64,000 nucleotides of DNA, taken from the NCBI GenBank assembly GCA_000756795.1, contig CCSI01000001.1, forward strand, positions 434,001 through 498,000. The letters run 5' to 3'. The DNA comes from Qipengyuania vulgaris (GTDB lineage Bacteria > Pseudomonadota > Alphaproteobacteria > Sphingomonadales > Sphingomonadaceae). Shown here one piece after another: positions 41,406 through 51,150 of the stretch; within the stretch, counting starts at the first letter, position 1; every line of letters begins with the position of its first letter. The notes under the pieces are model-generated. The model saw nothing but the letters and a program-made list of their open reading frames with translations, was not told the DNA's origin and ran no database searches. Position numbers and translations under genes: made by a program.

Positions 41406-41927
41406 TCACGCGCCGAACAGGCGGCCCGTCTTTTTCGGGGCGGCTTTCGCTACTTCGATTTCGCGCACCATCGCCCAATTGGTGATCTCCACGCCTTCGA
41501 TTTCGAAGGTGCGCTTCTTCATCGCCGTATAGCCAGCGCTCTCGAAAGCCGGCTTGGCGATTTCGCTCGCCTCGGTGAAGAGGTGGGTGATGCCGTGATA
41601 TTTGGCGTAGGCAGCTGCCGTTTCGAGCAGCGTTGCTGCCAGCCCTTCCTTGGTGTGGTCGGGATGGCAGTAGAGATGGTCGAGGTGTCCGGTCGGCTCG
41701 AGCAGGGCATAGGCCACCGGCGTGTCGTCATCATCTGCGGCGATAAAGAACAGCGAGCCTGCCGCGGCATGCTCGTCGTAATAATCCGCGCCCGGATAAT
41801 GTTCGAGCCAGGCCTCGACCTGCTCTTCGCTATAGGCTTCCGGTCCGATCTCGCCGATTGCGGCGCGCCCCAGCGCTTCCAGCGCTTCGGCATCACCTTC
41901 CTCGAATGACCGGATCGAATAGCCCAT
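41406..41927 (-). CDS. GNAT family N-acetyltransferase
   Basis: 173 residues. GNAT fold: N-terminal SIRSFEEGDAEALEALGR, beta-4 LDHLYCHPDHTKEGLAATLLETA (acetyl-CoA loop in modified form), then YAKYHGITHLFTEASEIAKPAFESAGY. Substrate unknown. Downstream of the DUF4170 gene, 15 bases apart, on the same strand. Confidence 0.88.
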   Translation of the reverse strand: MGYSIRSFEEGDAEALEALGRAAIGEIGPEAYSEEQVEAWLEHYPGADYYDEHAAAGSLFFIAADDDDTPVAYALLEPTGHLDHLYCHPDHTKEGLAATLLETAAAYAKYHGITHLFTEASEIAKPAFESAGYTAMKKRTFEIEGVEITNWAMVREIEVAKAAPKKTGRLFGA

Positions 41928-41942
41928 GGTTAGTCTGCTGCC

Positions 41943-42173
41943 TTATGCTTCCGGGTCGAGCAGCTTGTGCAGGTGAACGATAACGTATTTCATTTCCGCA
42001 TCGTCGACCGTGCGCTGGGCGTTGCCGCGCCAGGCGCTCTCGGCGTCTTCATAGGTCGAGAACACGCCAGCGACGTGGATGCTCTCGGGGTCGGAAAAGG
42101 TTACGCTGCGCGGGTCGGTCACACGGCCGCCCATCACGAGATAGAGCGTCTGTTTGCTCTCTTTTTCTTCCAT
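41943..42173 (-). CDS. DUF4170 family protein
   Basis: 76 residues. KQTLYLVMGGRVTDPRSVTFSDPESIHVAGVF with YEDAESAWRGNAQRTVDDAEMKYVIVHLHKL is the DUF4170 pattern, a small cytosolic protein restricted largely to alphaproteobacteria. Function unknown. Confidence 0.85.
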   Translation of the reverse strand: MEEKESKQTLYLVMGGRVTDPRSVTFSDPESIHVAGVFSTYEDAESAWRGNAQRTVDDAEMKYVIVHLHKLLDPEA

Positions 42174-42223
42174 TGGTCCGTTCTTCCATTTGGGGAGGAG
42201 ATACGGCCACGCCCCATAGCGGA

Positions 42224-42255
42224 AGCGGCGCGACAGGCAACCCTGTCACGCCGCT
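42224..42255. terminator. Strong hairpin downstream of the 169-residue stress-cluster gene
   Basis: 14-bp stem AGCGGCGCGACAGG / CCTGTCACGCCGCT with a CAAC loop. It lies about 40 bases past the last gene of the stress cluster. No T-run on either side, so rho-independent termination is uncertain; it may also stabilise the mRNA 3' end. Confidence 0.4.
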
Positions 42256-42293
42256 ACGGCAAGTTGGTTTAGATTCGGTTTAGTCCGTCAGAC

Positions 42294-42803
42294 TCAGTTG
42301 GTGAGACGGGCGCGCAAGTCGCGAAAGCTGCGCTTGCCCTTGCGGTTGGCGCGGCGTCCACTGGTGCGGAGGCTATCGCCCATCGAATCGAGCCTGTAAC
42401 CCGCATCGCGCTTGATGCGGCGGGCCTGCGTACCGGCGCTGTCGGTGAAGTCTTCGAACTTGTCACCTGCGCCTTCAATCATCGAAAGACCATAGGCGAT
42501 CGCTGCGTCGGCGGCATAGGAAGCCCATGCGCCGCCACGACGACCGAGCGAACGGCCACGGCTGGTCATCGCACCGATGGCGAGACCGATCGTAACGGCA
42601 CCGGCGATCGTGGCGATGGGGTGCTTCTTGGCAAATTCGACGGCGCTGTCGGCGACGTCCTTGGCCTGGTCGAGCACGCTGCGTTCTTCGTTGCGGCGCT
42701 CACCGGCTTCGATGCGAGCGCGCAACTGATCGCGCTTTTCCTGATCTGAAAGCTTGCTGTCGGCGCTGATGGGGGTGACGTTGTTTGTCGCGGTGTCGGA
42801 CAT
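42294..42803 (-). CDS. Hypothetical membrane-associated protein of the yqjD/yqjE-like cluster
   Basis: 169 residues. N-terminal charged helix (DQEKRDQLRARIEAGERRNEERSV), then a hydrophobic stretch PIATIAGAVTIGLAIGAMTS (about 62-81) and a basic C terminus (SGRRANRKGKRSFRDLRARL). The general form is like the ElaB/YqjD inner-membrane proteins, without close motif identity. Has its own GGAAC-N17-CGTT stress promoter at 42837-42862. Confidence 0.72.
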   Translation of the reverse strand: MSDTATNNVTPISADSKLSDQEKRDQLRARIEAGERRNEERSVLDQAKDVADSAVEFAKKHPIATIAGAVTIGLAIGAMTSRGRSLGRRGGAWASYAADAAIAYGLSMIEGAGDKFEDFTDSAGTQARRIKRDAGYRLDSMGDSLRTSGRRANRKGKRSFRDLRARLTN

Positions 42804-42836
42804 GGGGTACCTCTTTGAATTCGTGTTCGTTTAACC

Positions 42837-42862
42837 AACGGCTAGGAACGGTTCACCGTTCC
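42837..42862 (-). promoter_or_regulatory. EcfG-type general stress promoter (GGAAC-N17-CGTT)
   Basis: Minus-strand GGAAC (42858-42862), 17-base spacer, CGTT (42837-42840). Exact consensus of the alphaproteobacterial stress sigma factor EcfG, 34 bases upstream of the 42803 start. Confidence 0.72.
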
Positions 42863-42867
42863 GCCGC

Positions 42868-43185
42868 TCACGCCCACTCGTCGTCCTCTGTGTCCGCTTC
42901 GTCCTCTTCCGGCTCCAGCCCGAAGAGCGAAAGGATGGGATTGCGCGCAAACCATACCACGATTGCCGCGACGAGGGCAGTCAGGGCGCCCTTGTTGTCT
43001 TCGGCGACGTCGATGGCCTCTTCATAGAGGTCGAGCGCGCCTTCCTTGGCGCGGTCCATGATGCGGCCGCCCACACTCTTGAAGGCGAGGTCCGCCTTCA
43101 AGTGTTCGATATCCGCTTCGACCAGCGCCCGCGCGGAGTCGCGCAGGTACTTGTCTTCGAGCATCTGTGTCTTGCGGTCACTCAT
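42868..43185 (-). CDS. Hypothetical protein, YqjK-like position
   Basis: 105 residues. Long N-terminal amphipathic part (MLEDKYLRDSARALVEADIEHLKAD), one hydrophobic segment ALTALVAAIVVWFARNPIL (about 67-85), then an acidic tail EPEEDEADTEDDEWA. Start overlaps the stop of the holin-like gene by 8 bases, so the two are coupled. In the cluster it occupies the position of E. coli YqjK, but sequence similarity is not evident. Confidence 0.75.
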   Translation of the reverse strand: MSDRKTQMLEDKYLRDSARALVEADIEHLKADLAFKSVGGRIMDRAKEGALDLYEEAIDVAEDNKGALTALVAAIVVWFARNPILSLFGLEPEEDEADTEDDEWA

Positions 43186-43609
43186 CGGGCTTGTCCGAGA
43201 AAGCAGAGCGGATGTCGTCGATGCGATTCTTCAGGGCCATCAGGAAGACGATACCGAGGAGGATGAGCGCTATGGTGACAATCGCCGTCGCCGCCCACGG
43301 TCCGATGAGGGACGCCAGTGCAATCACTGCACCTACCGTCGCTGCTATCAACGCCAGGTGCAATACGCCAAAAGCGCCAAGCCCGAAGGCAATGGCGCCC
43401 TTGAGGCGGTTGGCGGTGTAGCTAGCGCGGCTCTTCTGGAATGCGACCTCTGCCTCGGCATAGGTCTTGGCATCCTCGAACAGCGCGAGCGTGTCTTCAG
43501 CAAGCGACGGGCCATAATCGGCCTCGTCGCTTTCTTGTTCGTCAAAATCGTCGGGTGTGTCGAGCGGGCCTTCATAGCCCGCCCGGCCACTTGTTTTTTC
43601 ATCCCTCAT
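43178..43609 (-). CDS. Phage holin family / YqjE-like membrane protein
   Basis: 143 residues. Acidic N-terminal tail (about 1-40), a helical segment (LFEDAKTYAEAEVAFQKSRA), then two adjacent hydrophobic segments (about 72-95, 100-124) in the PF07332 (Holin-X/YqjE) arrangement. It is not a lysis gene; the family is a membrane protein of the stress-linked yqjCDEK-type cluster. Confidence 0.75.
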   Translation of the reverse strand: MRDEKTSGRAGYEGPLDTPDDFDEQESDEADYGPSLAEDTLALFEDAKTYAEAEVAFQKSRASYTANRLKGAIAFGLGAFGVLHLALIAATVGAVIALASLIGPWAATAIVTIALILLGIVFLMALKNRIDDIRSAFSDKPDE

Positions 43610-43630
43610 GCTGCCCCTGTAGCCGCTCGA

Positions 43631-44269
43631 TTAGCGACGGAACAGGCGCGAAAGCATGAAGCCGGCGACTGCGGCGATGCCGATTGCCGTACCCGGGCTC
43701 TTGCGGACAAATTCGCGGCCGTCTTCGACAAGATCGTCGACTGACTTTTCGTCGAGCTTGGCGGCATAATCGTTGAGCGCGGTCGAAGCGCTGCGGGCAT
43801 AATCGCCATACTTCGCGCCGAGCTTTTCATCGACCTGATAGGCGTTTTCGGAAATGGTGGTGCTCAGCGAGCGCAGGCCGGCGCTGGTCTTGACCTTACC
43901 TTCGGTGGCGAGTTCCTTGCCCTTCACCTTGGCGTCGTTGCCATAAGTCTTGGCTTCGCTCACCCAGTCCTGGCTCTTGCCCTTGGCCTGGCCGCGAAGC
44001 GCGCCTGCGCGTTCCTTGCCCTCTGCGCGAAGGGCGGCAGCACCGGCCTTGGCTTCTTCGAGGGCAGCGTTGAAACGGCTCTTGGCTTCGGCGCGGTGCG
44101 GGTTGTCGGTGTTGGTTTCGGTGTCGATTGCAGTGTTGGTCACGGCAGTGGTCTCCTTGGCTGCACCCTTCTTAGCCACGGTCTTGCGCGGCTTCTTCGC
44201 GATGCTGGTTTTCTTTGTGGTCGCGGTCTTGCGCTTCTTCGGCGTTCCGCCTGCGGTTGTGTCGGCCAT
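43631..44269 (-). CDS. ElaB/YqjD-like protein with lysine-rich N terminus
   Basis: 212 residues. First 50 residues are Lys/Thr/Ala-rich (KKRKTATTKKTSIAKKPRKT), like a histone-H1-like tail. A long charged helix follows, ending in VRKSPGTAIGIAAVAGFMLSRLFRR, the C-tail anchor pattern of the ElaB/YqjD/DUF883 family, ribosome-associated inner-membrane proteins induced in stationary phase. First gene of the cluster, with a perfect EcfG-type promoter at 44342-44366. Confidence 0.8.
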   Translation of the reverse strand: MADTTAGGTPKKRKTATTKKTSIAKKPRKTVAKKGAAKETTAVTNTAIDTETNTDNPHRAEAKSRFNAALEEAKAGAAALRAEGKERAGALRGQAKGKSQDWVSEAKTYGNDAKVKGKELATEGKVKTSAGLRSLSTTISENAYQVDEKLGAKYGDYARSASTALNDYAAKLDEKSVDDLVEDGREFVRKSPGTAIGIAAVAGFMLSRLFRR

Positions 44270-44341
44270 GTGTTTTTTCCGTTTTCCCTCAATTCGTATT
44301 CATTTTCCGGGCGTTCTCGGAAACCCGGCCTTCTATGGTGC

Positions 44342-44366
44342 AACGCAACTTGCGCGGGTGTGTTCC
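44342..44366 (-). promoter_or_regulatory. EcfG-type general stress promoter (GGAAC-N16-CGTT)
   Basis: Minus-strand GGAAC (44362-44366), 16-base spacer, CGTT (44342-44345), about 72 bases before the ATG of the YqjD-like gene. Exact stress-sigma consensus. Confidence 0.75.
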
Positions 44367-44375
44367 GACGCATAG

Positions 44376-45737
<1,362 letters not shown>

Positions 45738-45741
45738 GCGG

Positions 45742-45993
45742 CTAGTCTTCCGCCCGGTTCTTCGGGTGGAACCAGTATTGCCACACGCCCCAGCCGTTGA
45801 TGAGCAGGAGCAATCCGTTCATCGCGGCGAGCGGCATCGCGTCCTGCGTAAGGCCGATATAGATCCACAATATCGAGACGAGGCAGAACAGGATGAAGCC
45901 CCACGCAGTTGCGCGGCGGCCCATGTCGAAGGCAATCATCGACGCGGCTACGACCGTGCCGATGGAGGCAATCCATTCGAGTGGTCCGTTCAT
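45742..45993 (-). CDS. Small integral membrane protein
   Basis: 83 residues with three hydrophobic segments (about 5-22, 27-47, 54-72) and conserved-looking WQYWFHPKNRAED end. GAGGA precedes ATG 45993. Similar to small uncharacterised membrane proteins of the TMEM/Mur-ligase-independent type; no function is known. The upstream spacer has a weak stress-promoter-like GGAAC-N16-CGTC. Confidence 0.7.
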   Translation of the reverse strand: MNGPLEWIASIGTVVAASMIAFDMGRRATAWGFILFCLVSILWIYIGLTQDAMPLAAMNGLLLLINGWGVWQYWFHPKNRAED

Positions 45994-46070
45994 GCTGTCC
46001 TCTTTCTCATGATTGCAACGACGGCTTTGGCGCGTTAGCGTTCCGGAATTGCTCTTTGTGGGAGAGGGGC

Positions 46071-47114
46071 TTGGCCGGATTTCCTGTCCATCCAGACGAG
46101 CTGACCGCCGATTGGTTGTCCGACACATTAGCCGCGCGCGTGTCGGATGTGCGCTGGGAGCCTATCGGAACGGGGCAGGTCGGCGACAGCGTTCGCTTTC
46201 ATCTCGAAGGGGAGGGCGCGCCGGCGACCCTAGCCGGCAAATTCCCCGCAGCCGATGAAACCAGCCGGGGGACGGCTGCGATGTTCGGCCTCTATGCCAA
46301 AGAGGTCGCGTTTTACCGGCAGGCAGCGCCGCTGCTCGATGTGCGTGTGCCGCAAGTCCAGTTCGCCGATGCCAGCGAGGATGGCGGAGAGTTCATTCTG
46401 CTCTTCGAGGACTTGGGTCCGGCGAGGCAGGGCGACCAGATAAGCGGTTGCGACATCGCAGATGCACGCGCGGCCATGCGGCAGGCGGCTGCCATTCACG
46501 CGCCGAGCTGGGAGAGAGCCGAAATCATCGAGGCCGCATGGATACAGCCGCCCGAAGACCTCGGAGCGAAGGTCGGTACGATGTATCCGCAAGCGCAGGC
46601 CTCTTTTCGCGAACGCTATGCCGACACGCTCGAGCCCGAATACATGGAGGTGTGCGACCAGCTCGCCGAAGCGACAGAGGTCTATTACCGGCGCGACCCC
46701 GAGGTTCAGTGCCTCGTTCATGGCGACTTCCGGCTCGACAACATGCTGTTCGACATTCGCGGCGGGTTGGAGCCGATTGCCATACTCGACTGGCAGACGG
46801 TCACTGTGGGCAAGGCGATGACTGATGTCGGCTATTTCCTCGGCTGCGGCGTCGGGCAGCTCGGCCTCGACCACGAGGAGGAACTGGTCGAGCTCTACCT
46901 TGCCGAGATGGCGACGCGCGGCGTAACCCTCTCCCGCGAGGCAATCGAACGCGACTACCGGCGCGGCATATTGCACGGCGTTTCGACCGCCGTCTTCAGC
47001 GCGGCCTTCGTCGAGCGCACCGCGCGCGGGGACGAAAATTTCCTGTCGATGGCGCGCGGCGCTTGCGCGTTAGCGTTAAAACACGACAGTATCGGGGTCT
47101 TGAGGGAGGAGTAG
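46071..47114 (+). CDS. APH-fold phosphotransferase (acyl-CoA dehydrogenase-associated type)
   Basis: 347 residues. TTG start at 46071 with GGGAGAGGGGC immediately upstream. Motifs of the aminoglycoside phosphotransferase/choline kinase fold: Brenner loop LVHGDFRLDNMLFD and ILDWQTVTVGKAMTDVGYFLG. Homologues of this type accompany acyl-CoA dehydrogenases in lipid degradation (as in ACAD10/11 fusions), and an acyl-CoA dehydrogenase is near at 49984, so it may phosphorylate a hydroxyacyl or alcohol substrate. Antibiotic resistance is not implied. Confidence 0.82.
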   Translation: MAGFPVHPDELTADWLSDTLAARVSDVRWEPIGTGQVGDSVRFHLEGEGAPATLAGKFPAADETSRGTAAMFGLYAKEVAFYRQAAPLLDVRVPQVQFADASEDGGEFILLFEDLGPARQGDQISGCDIADARAAMRQAAAIHAPSWERAEIIEAAWIQPPEDLGAKVGTMYPQAQASFRERYADTLEPEYMEVCDQLAEATEVYYRRDPEVQCLVHGDFRLDNMLFDIRGGLEPIAILDWQTVTVGKAMTDVGYFLGCGVGQLGLDHEEELVELYLAEMATRGVTLSREAIERDYRRGILHGVSTAVFSAAFVERTARGDENFLSMARGACALALKHDSIGVLREE

Positions 47115-47116
47115 CG

Positions 47117-48208
47117 ATGGCACTTTCCAAAGGCGACGAATACCCGCTCCACCAGACCGCGGAACCGGTCGCCTATGCGGGCACCGACCGCAATTTCTAC
47201 GACCGTTATTTCTTCAACGGCTATGCGCCCGACGGCAGCAGCTTCTTTGCGCTCGCGCTTGGGGTCTATCCGCATCTCGACGTTGCCGACGCGCATTTCA
47301 GCTTCATCCGCGGCGGCACGCAATATTGCCTCCACGCCAGCTGCGAGATGGGGATGGAGCGGATGGCGATGCGGGTCGGTCCCATCGCCATCGAAGTGGT
47401 CGAACCCCTGCATGCGCTGAAAGTCATTATCGACGAGACCGCTGGTATCGCGGGCGAATTCACCTTCACCGGCCGCGCCTTTCCCATCGAGGAGCCGCGC
47501 TTCACCCATCGCATCGGTCCGCGCGCCTTCATGGACTACACGCGCATGACGCAGAACGGCCATTACTCCGGCTGGATTTCGCTCGATGGCGAGCGACAGG
47601 ACATGGTCGATGGCACGGCGGGAACGCGCGACCGCAGCTGGGGCGTGCGTCCCATCGGCGCGCGCGACACGCAGCCCATGCCCGGCGCGGCCGTGCCGAG
47701 TTTCTTCTGGCAATGGACCCCCATCAGCTTTCCGACCGGCAGCCTGTTCTTCCACGTCAACAACGATAGCCAAGGCAGGGCATGGAACACGCGCGCCGCC
47801 TGGGCGCCCGATGGTGCCGATGCGCAGGATATCGTCGAAGGCCACGGCAGCATGCGCACGCGGCTCGAGGCAGGTACGCGCTGGCCCTCGGGCGGGACGC
47901 TGTCGCTCGCAGCGCATGGCGCTCCGGAACAGGTCACGTTCGAACCGCTGGGCCGCTTCCAGATGCGCGGCCTCGGCTACACCCGCCCCGAATGGGGCCA
48001 CGGAATGCACCATGGTGCGCTTCGGGTGGAGCGAGAGGACATGGACCTTGCCGCCCTAGACCCGCTCGCGCCGGAGAACCTGCACGTCCAGACGCTGGTG
48101 CGCGCCAGTGCCAGCGATGGCCGCGACGGCATCGGGGTTTTCGAACAGCTTATCCTGGGCCCCTTTGCCCCGCTGGGGCTGGAAGGGATGCTCGACGGAG
48201 CGGCTTAG
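47117..48208 (+). CDS. DUF7065/AttH-like hypothetical protein
   Basis: 363 residues, no signal peptide. GGAGG before the ATG. The [30 protein letters not shown] region and the [10 protein letters not shown] segment resemble the two-lobed lipocalin-like fold of AttH/CrtC-type proteins, found in lipid and steroid catabolic clusters. Two bases after the phosphotransferase stop, so same operon. Substrate unknown. Confidence 0.72.
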   Translation: MALSKGDEYPLHQTAEPVAYAGTDRNFYDRYFFNGYAPDGSSFFALALGVYPHLDVADAHFSFIRGGTQYCLHASCEMGMERMAMRVGPIAIEVVEPLHALKVIIDETAGIAGEFTFTGRAFPIEEPRFTHRIGPRAFMDYTRMTQNGHYSGWISLDGERQDMVDGTAGTRDRSWGVRPIGARDTQPMPGAAVPSFFWQWTPISFPTGSLFFHVNNDSQGRAWNTRAAWAPDGADAQDIVEGHGSMRTRLEAGTRWPSGGTLSLAAHGAPEQVTFEPLGRFQMRGLGYTRPEWGHGMHHGALRVEREDMDLAALDPLAPENLHVQTLVRASASDGRDGIGVFEQLILGPFAPLGLEGMLDGAA

Positions 48209-48636
48209 CTCGCGAAACGCGCCTGCAGATCGAGCAGCGCCAATGCTGCCATGGCCGCTTCGCCGCCCTTGTCCTTCTTCGACGGGTCGGCGCGGACGAG
48301 GGCCTGTTCCTCGTTCTCGACCGTGATGATGCCGTTGCCGATGGCAATGCCGTCCATGGTCAGCGCCATGATGCCGCGCGCGCTTTCGCCGGCGACGATT
48401 TCGAAGTGGTAGGTCTCGCCGCGGATGACCACGCCGATGGCGACGAAGCCGTCATAGCGGCCTGTCTCGGCAGCCATGGCAATGGCGCCTGGGATTTCGA
48501 GCGCGCCGGGGACGGTGAGGACTTCGACCGAATGGCCTGCGGCTTCGAGCGCGGCCTTGGCGCCTGCCACCAGCATGTCGTTGAGGTGGTCGTAGAAACG
48601 CGCTTCGACGATGAGAAAATTGGCCATGTGGGTCAC
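48205..48636 (-). CDS. ribH: 6,7-dimethyl-8-ribityllumazine synthase
   Basis: 143 residues. [30 protein letters not shown] and [18 protein letters not shown] are typical. Makes lumazine from dihydroxybutanone phosphate and the aminouracil. 4-base overlap with ribB upstream; riboflavin operon on minus strand. Confidence 0.96.
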   Translation of the reverse strand: MTHMANFLIVEARFYDHLNDMLVAGAKAALEAAGHSVEVLTVPGALEIPGAIAMAAETGRYDGFVAIGVVIRGETYHFEIVAGESARGIMALTMDGIAIGNGIITVENEEQALVRADPSKKDKGGEAAMAALALLDLQARFAS

Positions 48637-49871
48637 TCCGGAATGGGCATGTGGTCGACGATATCGAGGCCATAGCCTTCGATTGCCACGACGTTGGGCT
48701 GGGAATTGCTGAGCAGGATCATGTCCTCCACGCCCATGTCGGCGAGGATTTGCGAACCGATGCCGACATTGCGCTCGGCCTCGCTCTGGCCGTAGCCCGT
48801 AGCCGGACGGCCCGTAATGATAACGATGACACCCGAGCCGTGCTCTCCCACTGCCTGCATCGCGCGCTGCAGTGTGCGCTTGCGCGGGCCGGGCTTGCCG
48901 AGAACGTCGTCGAAAATCGAAATCGGGTGCACGCGGGTGAGGGTGGGCTGGCCTTCTTTCACCTCGCCTTTCTGCAGGACATAGCTTTCGCTGCCGTCGA
49001 CCGTGTTGCGGTAGGTCAGCATTTTCCAGCTGCCGCCATAGTCGGAATCGAACGTGTCCTCGGCAATGCGCTCAACGAGGTGGTCGTGGCGCATGCGGTA
49101 TTCGATGAGGTCGCGGATGGTGCCGATCTTCATGTCGTGCTTGCGCGCAAAGCTGACGAGGTCGTCGAGACGCGCCATGGTCCCGTCGTCCTTCATGATT
49201 TCGCAAATCACGCCCGAGGGGTTGAGACCGGCAAGCCGCGAAATGTCGACCGCAGCCTCGGTATGGCCGGCACGCACCAGCACGCCGCCATCGCGGGCGG
49301 TCAGCGGGAAGACATGGCCGGGGGTGACGATATCGTCCGGGCCCTTGGTCGGATCGATAGCGACCGAAACGGTGCGTGAGCGGTCGGCGGCGCTGATGCC
49401 GGTGGTGACGCCGGTCTTCGCCTCGATAGAGGTGGTGAAGGCGGTCTGCATGCTCTCGCGATTGTCGCGGCTCATCGGCTCGAGGCCGAGCGCTTTCACG
49501 CGCTTGGTGTCGAGTGAGAGGCAGATGAGCCCGCGGCCATGCGTCGCCATGAAGTTGATGGCGTTGGGAGTCGCCATCTGGGCGGGAATGACGAGGTCGC
49601 CTTCGTTCTCGCGGTCCTCGTCGTCGACAAGGATAAACATGCGGCCATTGCGGGCTTCGTCGATGATTTCCTCTGCACCGACGATGACAGGGGTCTCGTC
49701 ATTTGCTTCGAGAAAACTTTCGAGCTTGCCGAGGGTCTCGGCGGTTGGATTCCAGCTGTCTTCCGTGCAATCGCGCAAGGTGTTGGCATGGAGACCGGCG
49801 GCGCGGGCGAGGCCGGCGCGGGTCATGAGGCCGTTTCCGATGAGGGTGCGGACTTTCTCGATGGTGTTCAT
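48633..49871 (-). CDS. ribB: 3,4-dihydroxy-2-butanone 4-phosphate synthase with N-terminal HTH and degenerate GTP-cyclohydrolase II-like domain
   Basis: 412 residues from ATG 49871. Residues 1-55 look like an XRE-type helix-turn-helix ([20 protein letters not shown], then [15 protein letters not shown]). The RibB domain follows ([47 protein letters not shown]) with its acidic Mg site. The C-terminal part resembles GTP cyclohydrolase II but where zinc cysteines should follow RVH it reads [20 protein letters not shown] with no cysteines, so GTP cyclohydrolase activity is not expected; this is the RibBX-type variant known in proteobacteria. The HTH addition suggests a DNA-binding or autoregulatory role. 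Confidence 0.9.
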   Translation of the reverse strand: MNTIEKVRTLIGNGLMTRAGLARAAGLHANTLRDCTEDSWNPTAETLGKLESFLEANDETPVIVGAEEIIDEARNGRMFILVDDEDRENEGDLVIPAQMATPNAINFMATHGRGLICLSLDTKRVKALGLEPMSRDNRESMQTAFTTSIEAKTGVTTGISAADRSRTVSVAIDPTKGPDDIVTPGHVFPLTARDGGVLVRAGHTEAAVDISRLAGLNPSGVICEIMKDDGTMARLDDLVSFARKHDMKIGTIRDLIEYRMRHDHLVERIAEDTFDSDYGGSWKMLTYRNTVDGSESYVLQKGEVKEGQPTLTRVHPISIFDDVLGKPGPRKRTLQRAMQAVGEHGSGVIVIITGRPATGYGQSEAERNVGIGSQILADMGVEDMILLSNSQPNVVAIEGYGLDIVDHMPIPE

Positions 49872-49884
49872 GGCGTCGCCGCTA

Positions 49885-49900
49885 TCACATCGAAATGTGA
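49885..49900. promoter_or_regulatory. Palindrome upstream of ribB, site 1
   Basis: TCACAT-CGAA-ATGTGA, perfect 6+6 inverted repeat 14 bases upstream of the ribB start. Shares the TCACA ... TGTGA half sites with the next site. Confidence 0.5.
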
Positions 49901-49913
49901 CGTGCAACCGAAG

Positions 49914-49930
49914 TTCACATTCTGTGTGAA
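49914..49930. promoter_or_regulatory. Palindrome upstream of ribB, site 2
   Basis: TTCACA-TTCTG-TGTGAA, perfect 6+6 inverted repeat. Its centre lies about 30 bases from that of site 1, close to three DNA turns. Lies between ribB and the divergent acyl-CoA dehydrogenase gene. Confidence 0.5.
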
Positions 49931-49983
49931 GGCTTCCTGCCCCTCGTTGACATAATCCGCATTTCGCCGGAAGCATCACTCCT

Positions 49984-51150
49984 ATGACAATCCCCGCCGC
50001 ACGCGACGACCATCCCGAAATCCGCTCCGCCGTCCGCGCCCTCGTGGCAGGGTTCGGCGACGCCTATTTCCGCAAGGTGGACGAAGCGCGCGAATATCCC
50101 GAGGAATTCGTCGAGGCGCTCACCAAGGAGGGCTGGATGGCAGCCCTCATCCCCGAGGAATTCGGCGGGGCTGGGCTGGGGCTGACCGAGGCCTCCATCA
50201 TCATGGAGGAGATCAACCGCGCGGGCGGCAACTCGGGCGCGTGCCACGGGCAGATGTACAATATGAATACGCTGCTGCGGCATGGTTCGGCAGAGCAGAA
50301 GCAGCGTTACCTTCCGGCCATTGCCGAAGGGCGCATCCGCCTGCAGTCGATGGCAGTGACCGAGCCGACCACCGGCACCAACACCACCGAACTCAAGACC
50401 CGCGCCGTGCGGCAGGGCGACCAATATGTCGTCTCGGGCCAGAAGGTCTGGATCAGCCGCATCCAGCATTCGGACCTGATGATACTCCTCGCCCGTACCA
50501 CCCCGCGCGAGGAGGTGGCGAAGAAGACCGAGGGGCTGTCCATCTTCCTCGTCGACCTCGAAAAGGCCATCGGAAACGGCATGGAAATCCGACCCATCCG
50601 CAACATGGTCAATCATGAAACCAACGAGGTGTTCTTCGACGGGCTCGAACTGCCCACCGACAGTCTTATCGGGGAGGAGGGGAAAGGCTTTCGCTACATC
50701 CTCGACGGGCTGAATGCCGAGCGCGCGCTGATTGCAGCGGAATGCATCGGCGATGGCTACTGGTTCATCGAGCGCGCGGCGAATTACTCTTCCGAGCGGA
50801 TCGTCTTCGACCGGCCTATCGGCGCCAACCAAGGCGTCCAGTTCCCCATCGCGCAGGCCTATATGGATGTGCGCGCCGCCGACTTGATGCGTTACGAGGC
50901 TTGCCGCCTGTTCGACGAAGGCAAGGCCTGCGGGGCCGAGGCGAACATGGCCAAACACCTCGCAGCGGAGAGCTCGTGGAAGGCAGCCAATGCCTGCATG
51001 CAGACTTTCGGCGGGTTCGGCTTTGCCAGCGAATACGACATCGAGCGCAAGTTCCGCGAAACGCGCCTCTACCAGGTCGCTCCCATCAGCTCGAACCTCA
51101 TACTGAGCTTCGTTGGCGAGCATGTGCTGGGCATGCCGCGTTCGTTCTAG
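49984..51150 (+). CDS. Acyl-CoA dehydrogenase family protein
   Basis: 388 residues. FAD-dependent acyl-CoA dehydrogenase fold: SMAVTEPTTGTNTTELKT (FAD-binding), VSGQKVWISRIQHS, GFRYILDGLNAERALIAAECIGDG, and the C-terminal QTFGGFGFASEYDIERKFRETRLYQVAPISSNL. Alpha/beta-dehydrogenates an acyl-CoA; exact chain is unknown. Divergent from ribB, which makes its flavin precursor. Confidence 0.93.
   Translation: MTIPAARDDHPEIRSAVRALVAGFGDAYFRKVDEAREYPEEFVEALTKEGWMAALIPEEFGGAGLGLTEASIIMEEINRAGGNSGACHGQMYNMNTLLRHGSAEQKQRYLPAIAEGRIRLQSMAVTEPTTGTNTTELKTRAVRQGDQYVVSGQKVWISRIQHSDLMILLARTTPREEVAKKTEGLSIFLVDLEKAIGNGMEIRPIRNMVNHETNEVFFDGLELPTDSLIGEEGKGFRYILDGLNAERALIAAECIGDGYWFIERAANYSSERIVFDRPIGANQGVQFPIAQAYMDVRAADLMRYEACRLFDEGKACGAEANMAKHLAAESSWKAANACMQTFGGFGFASEYDIERKFRETRLYQVAPISSNLILSFVGEHVLGMPRSF

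Noticed and set aside
43178-43609. Phage holin as evidence for a prophage
   Set aside because: The family name is misleading; the gene is a YqjE-like membrane protein in a stress cluster with no phage gene nearby.
45994-46070. EcfG-like promoter before the small membrane protein at 45742-45993
   Set aside because: With the allowed 16-base gap the -10 reads CGTC, and the exact CGTT is 19 bases away. Too weak to call.
46071-47114. Aminoglycoside resistance gene
   Set aside because: Shares the fold and HGD motif only; context is lipid metabolism.
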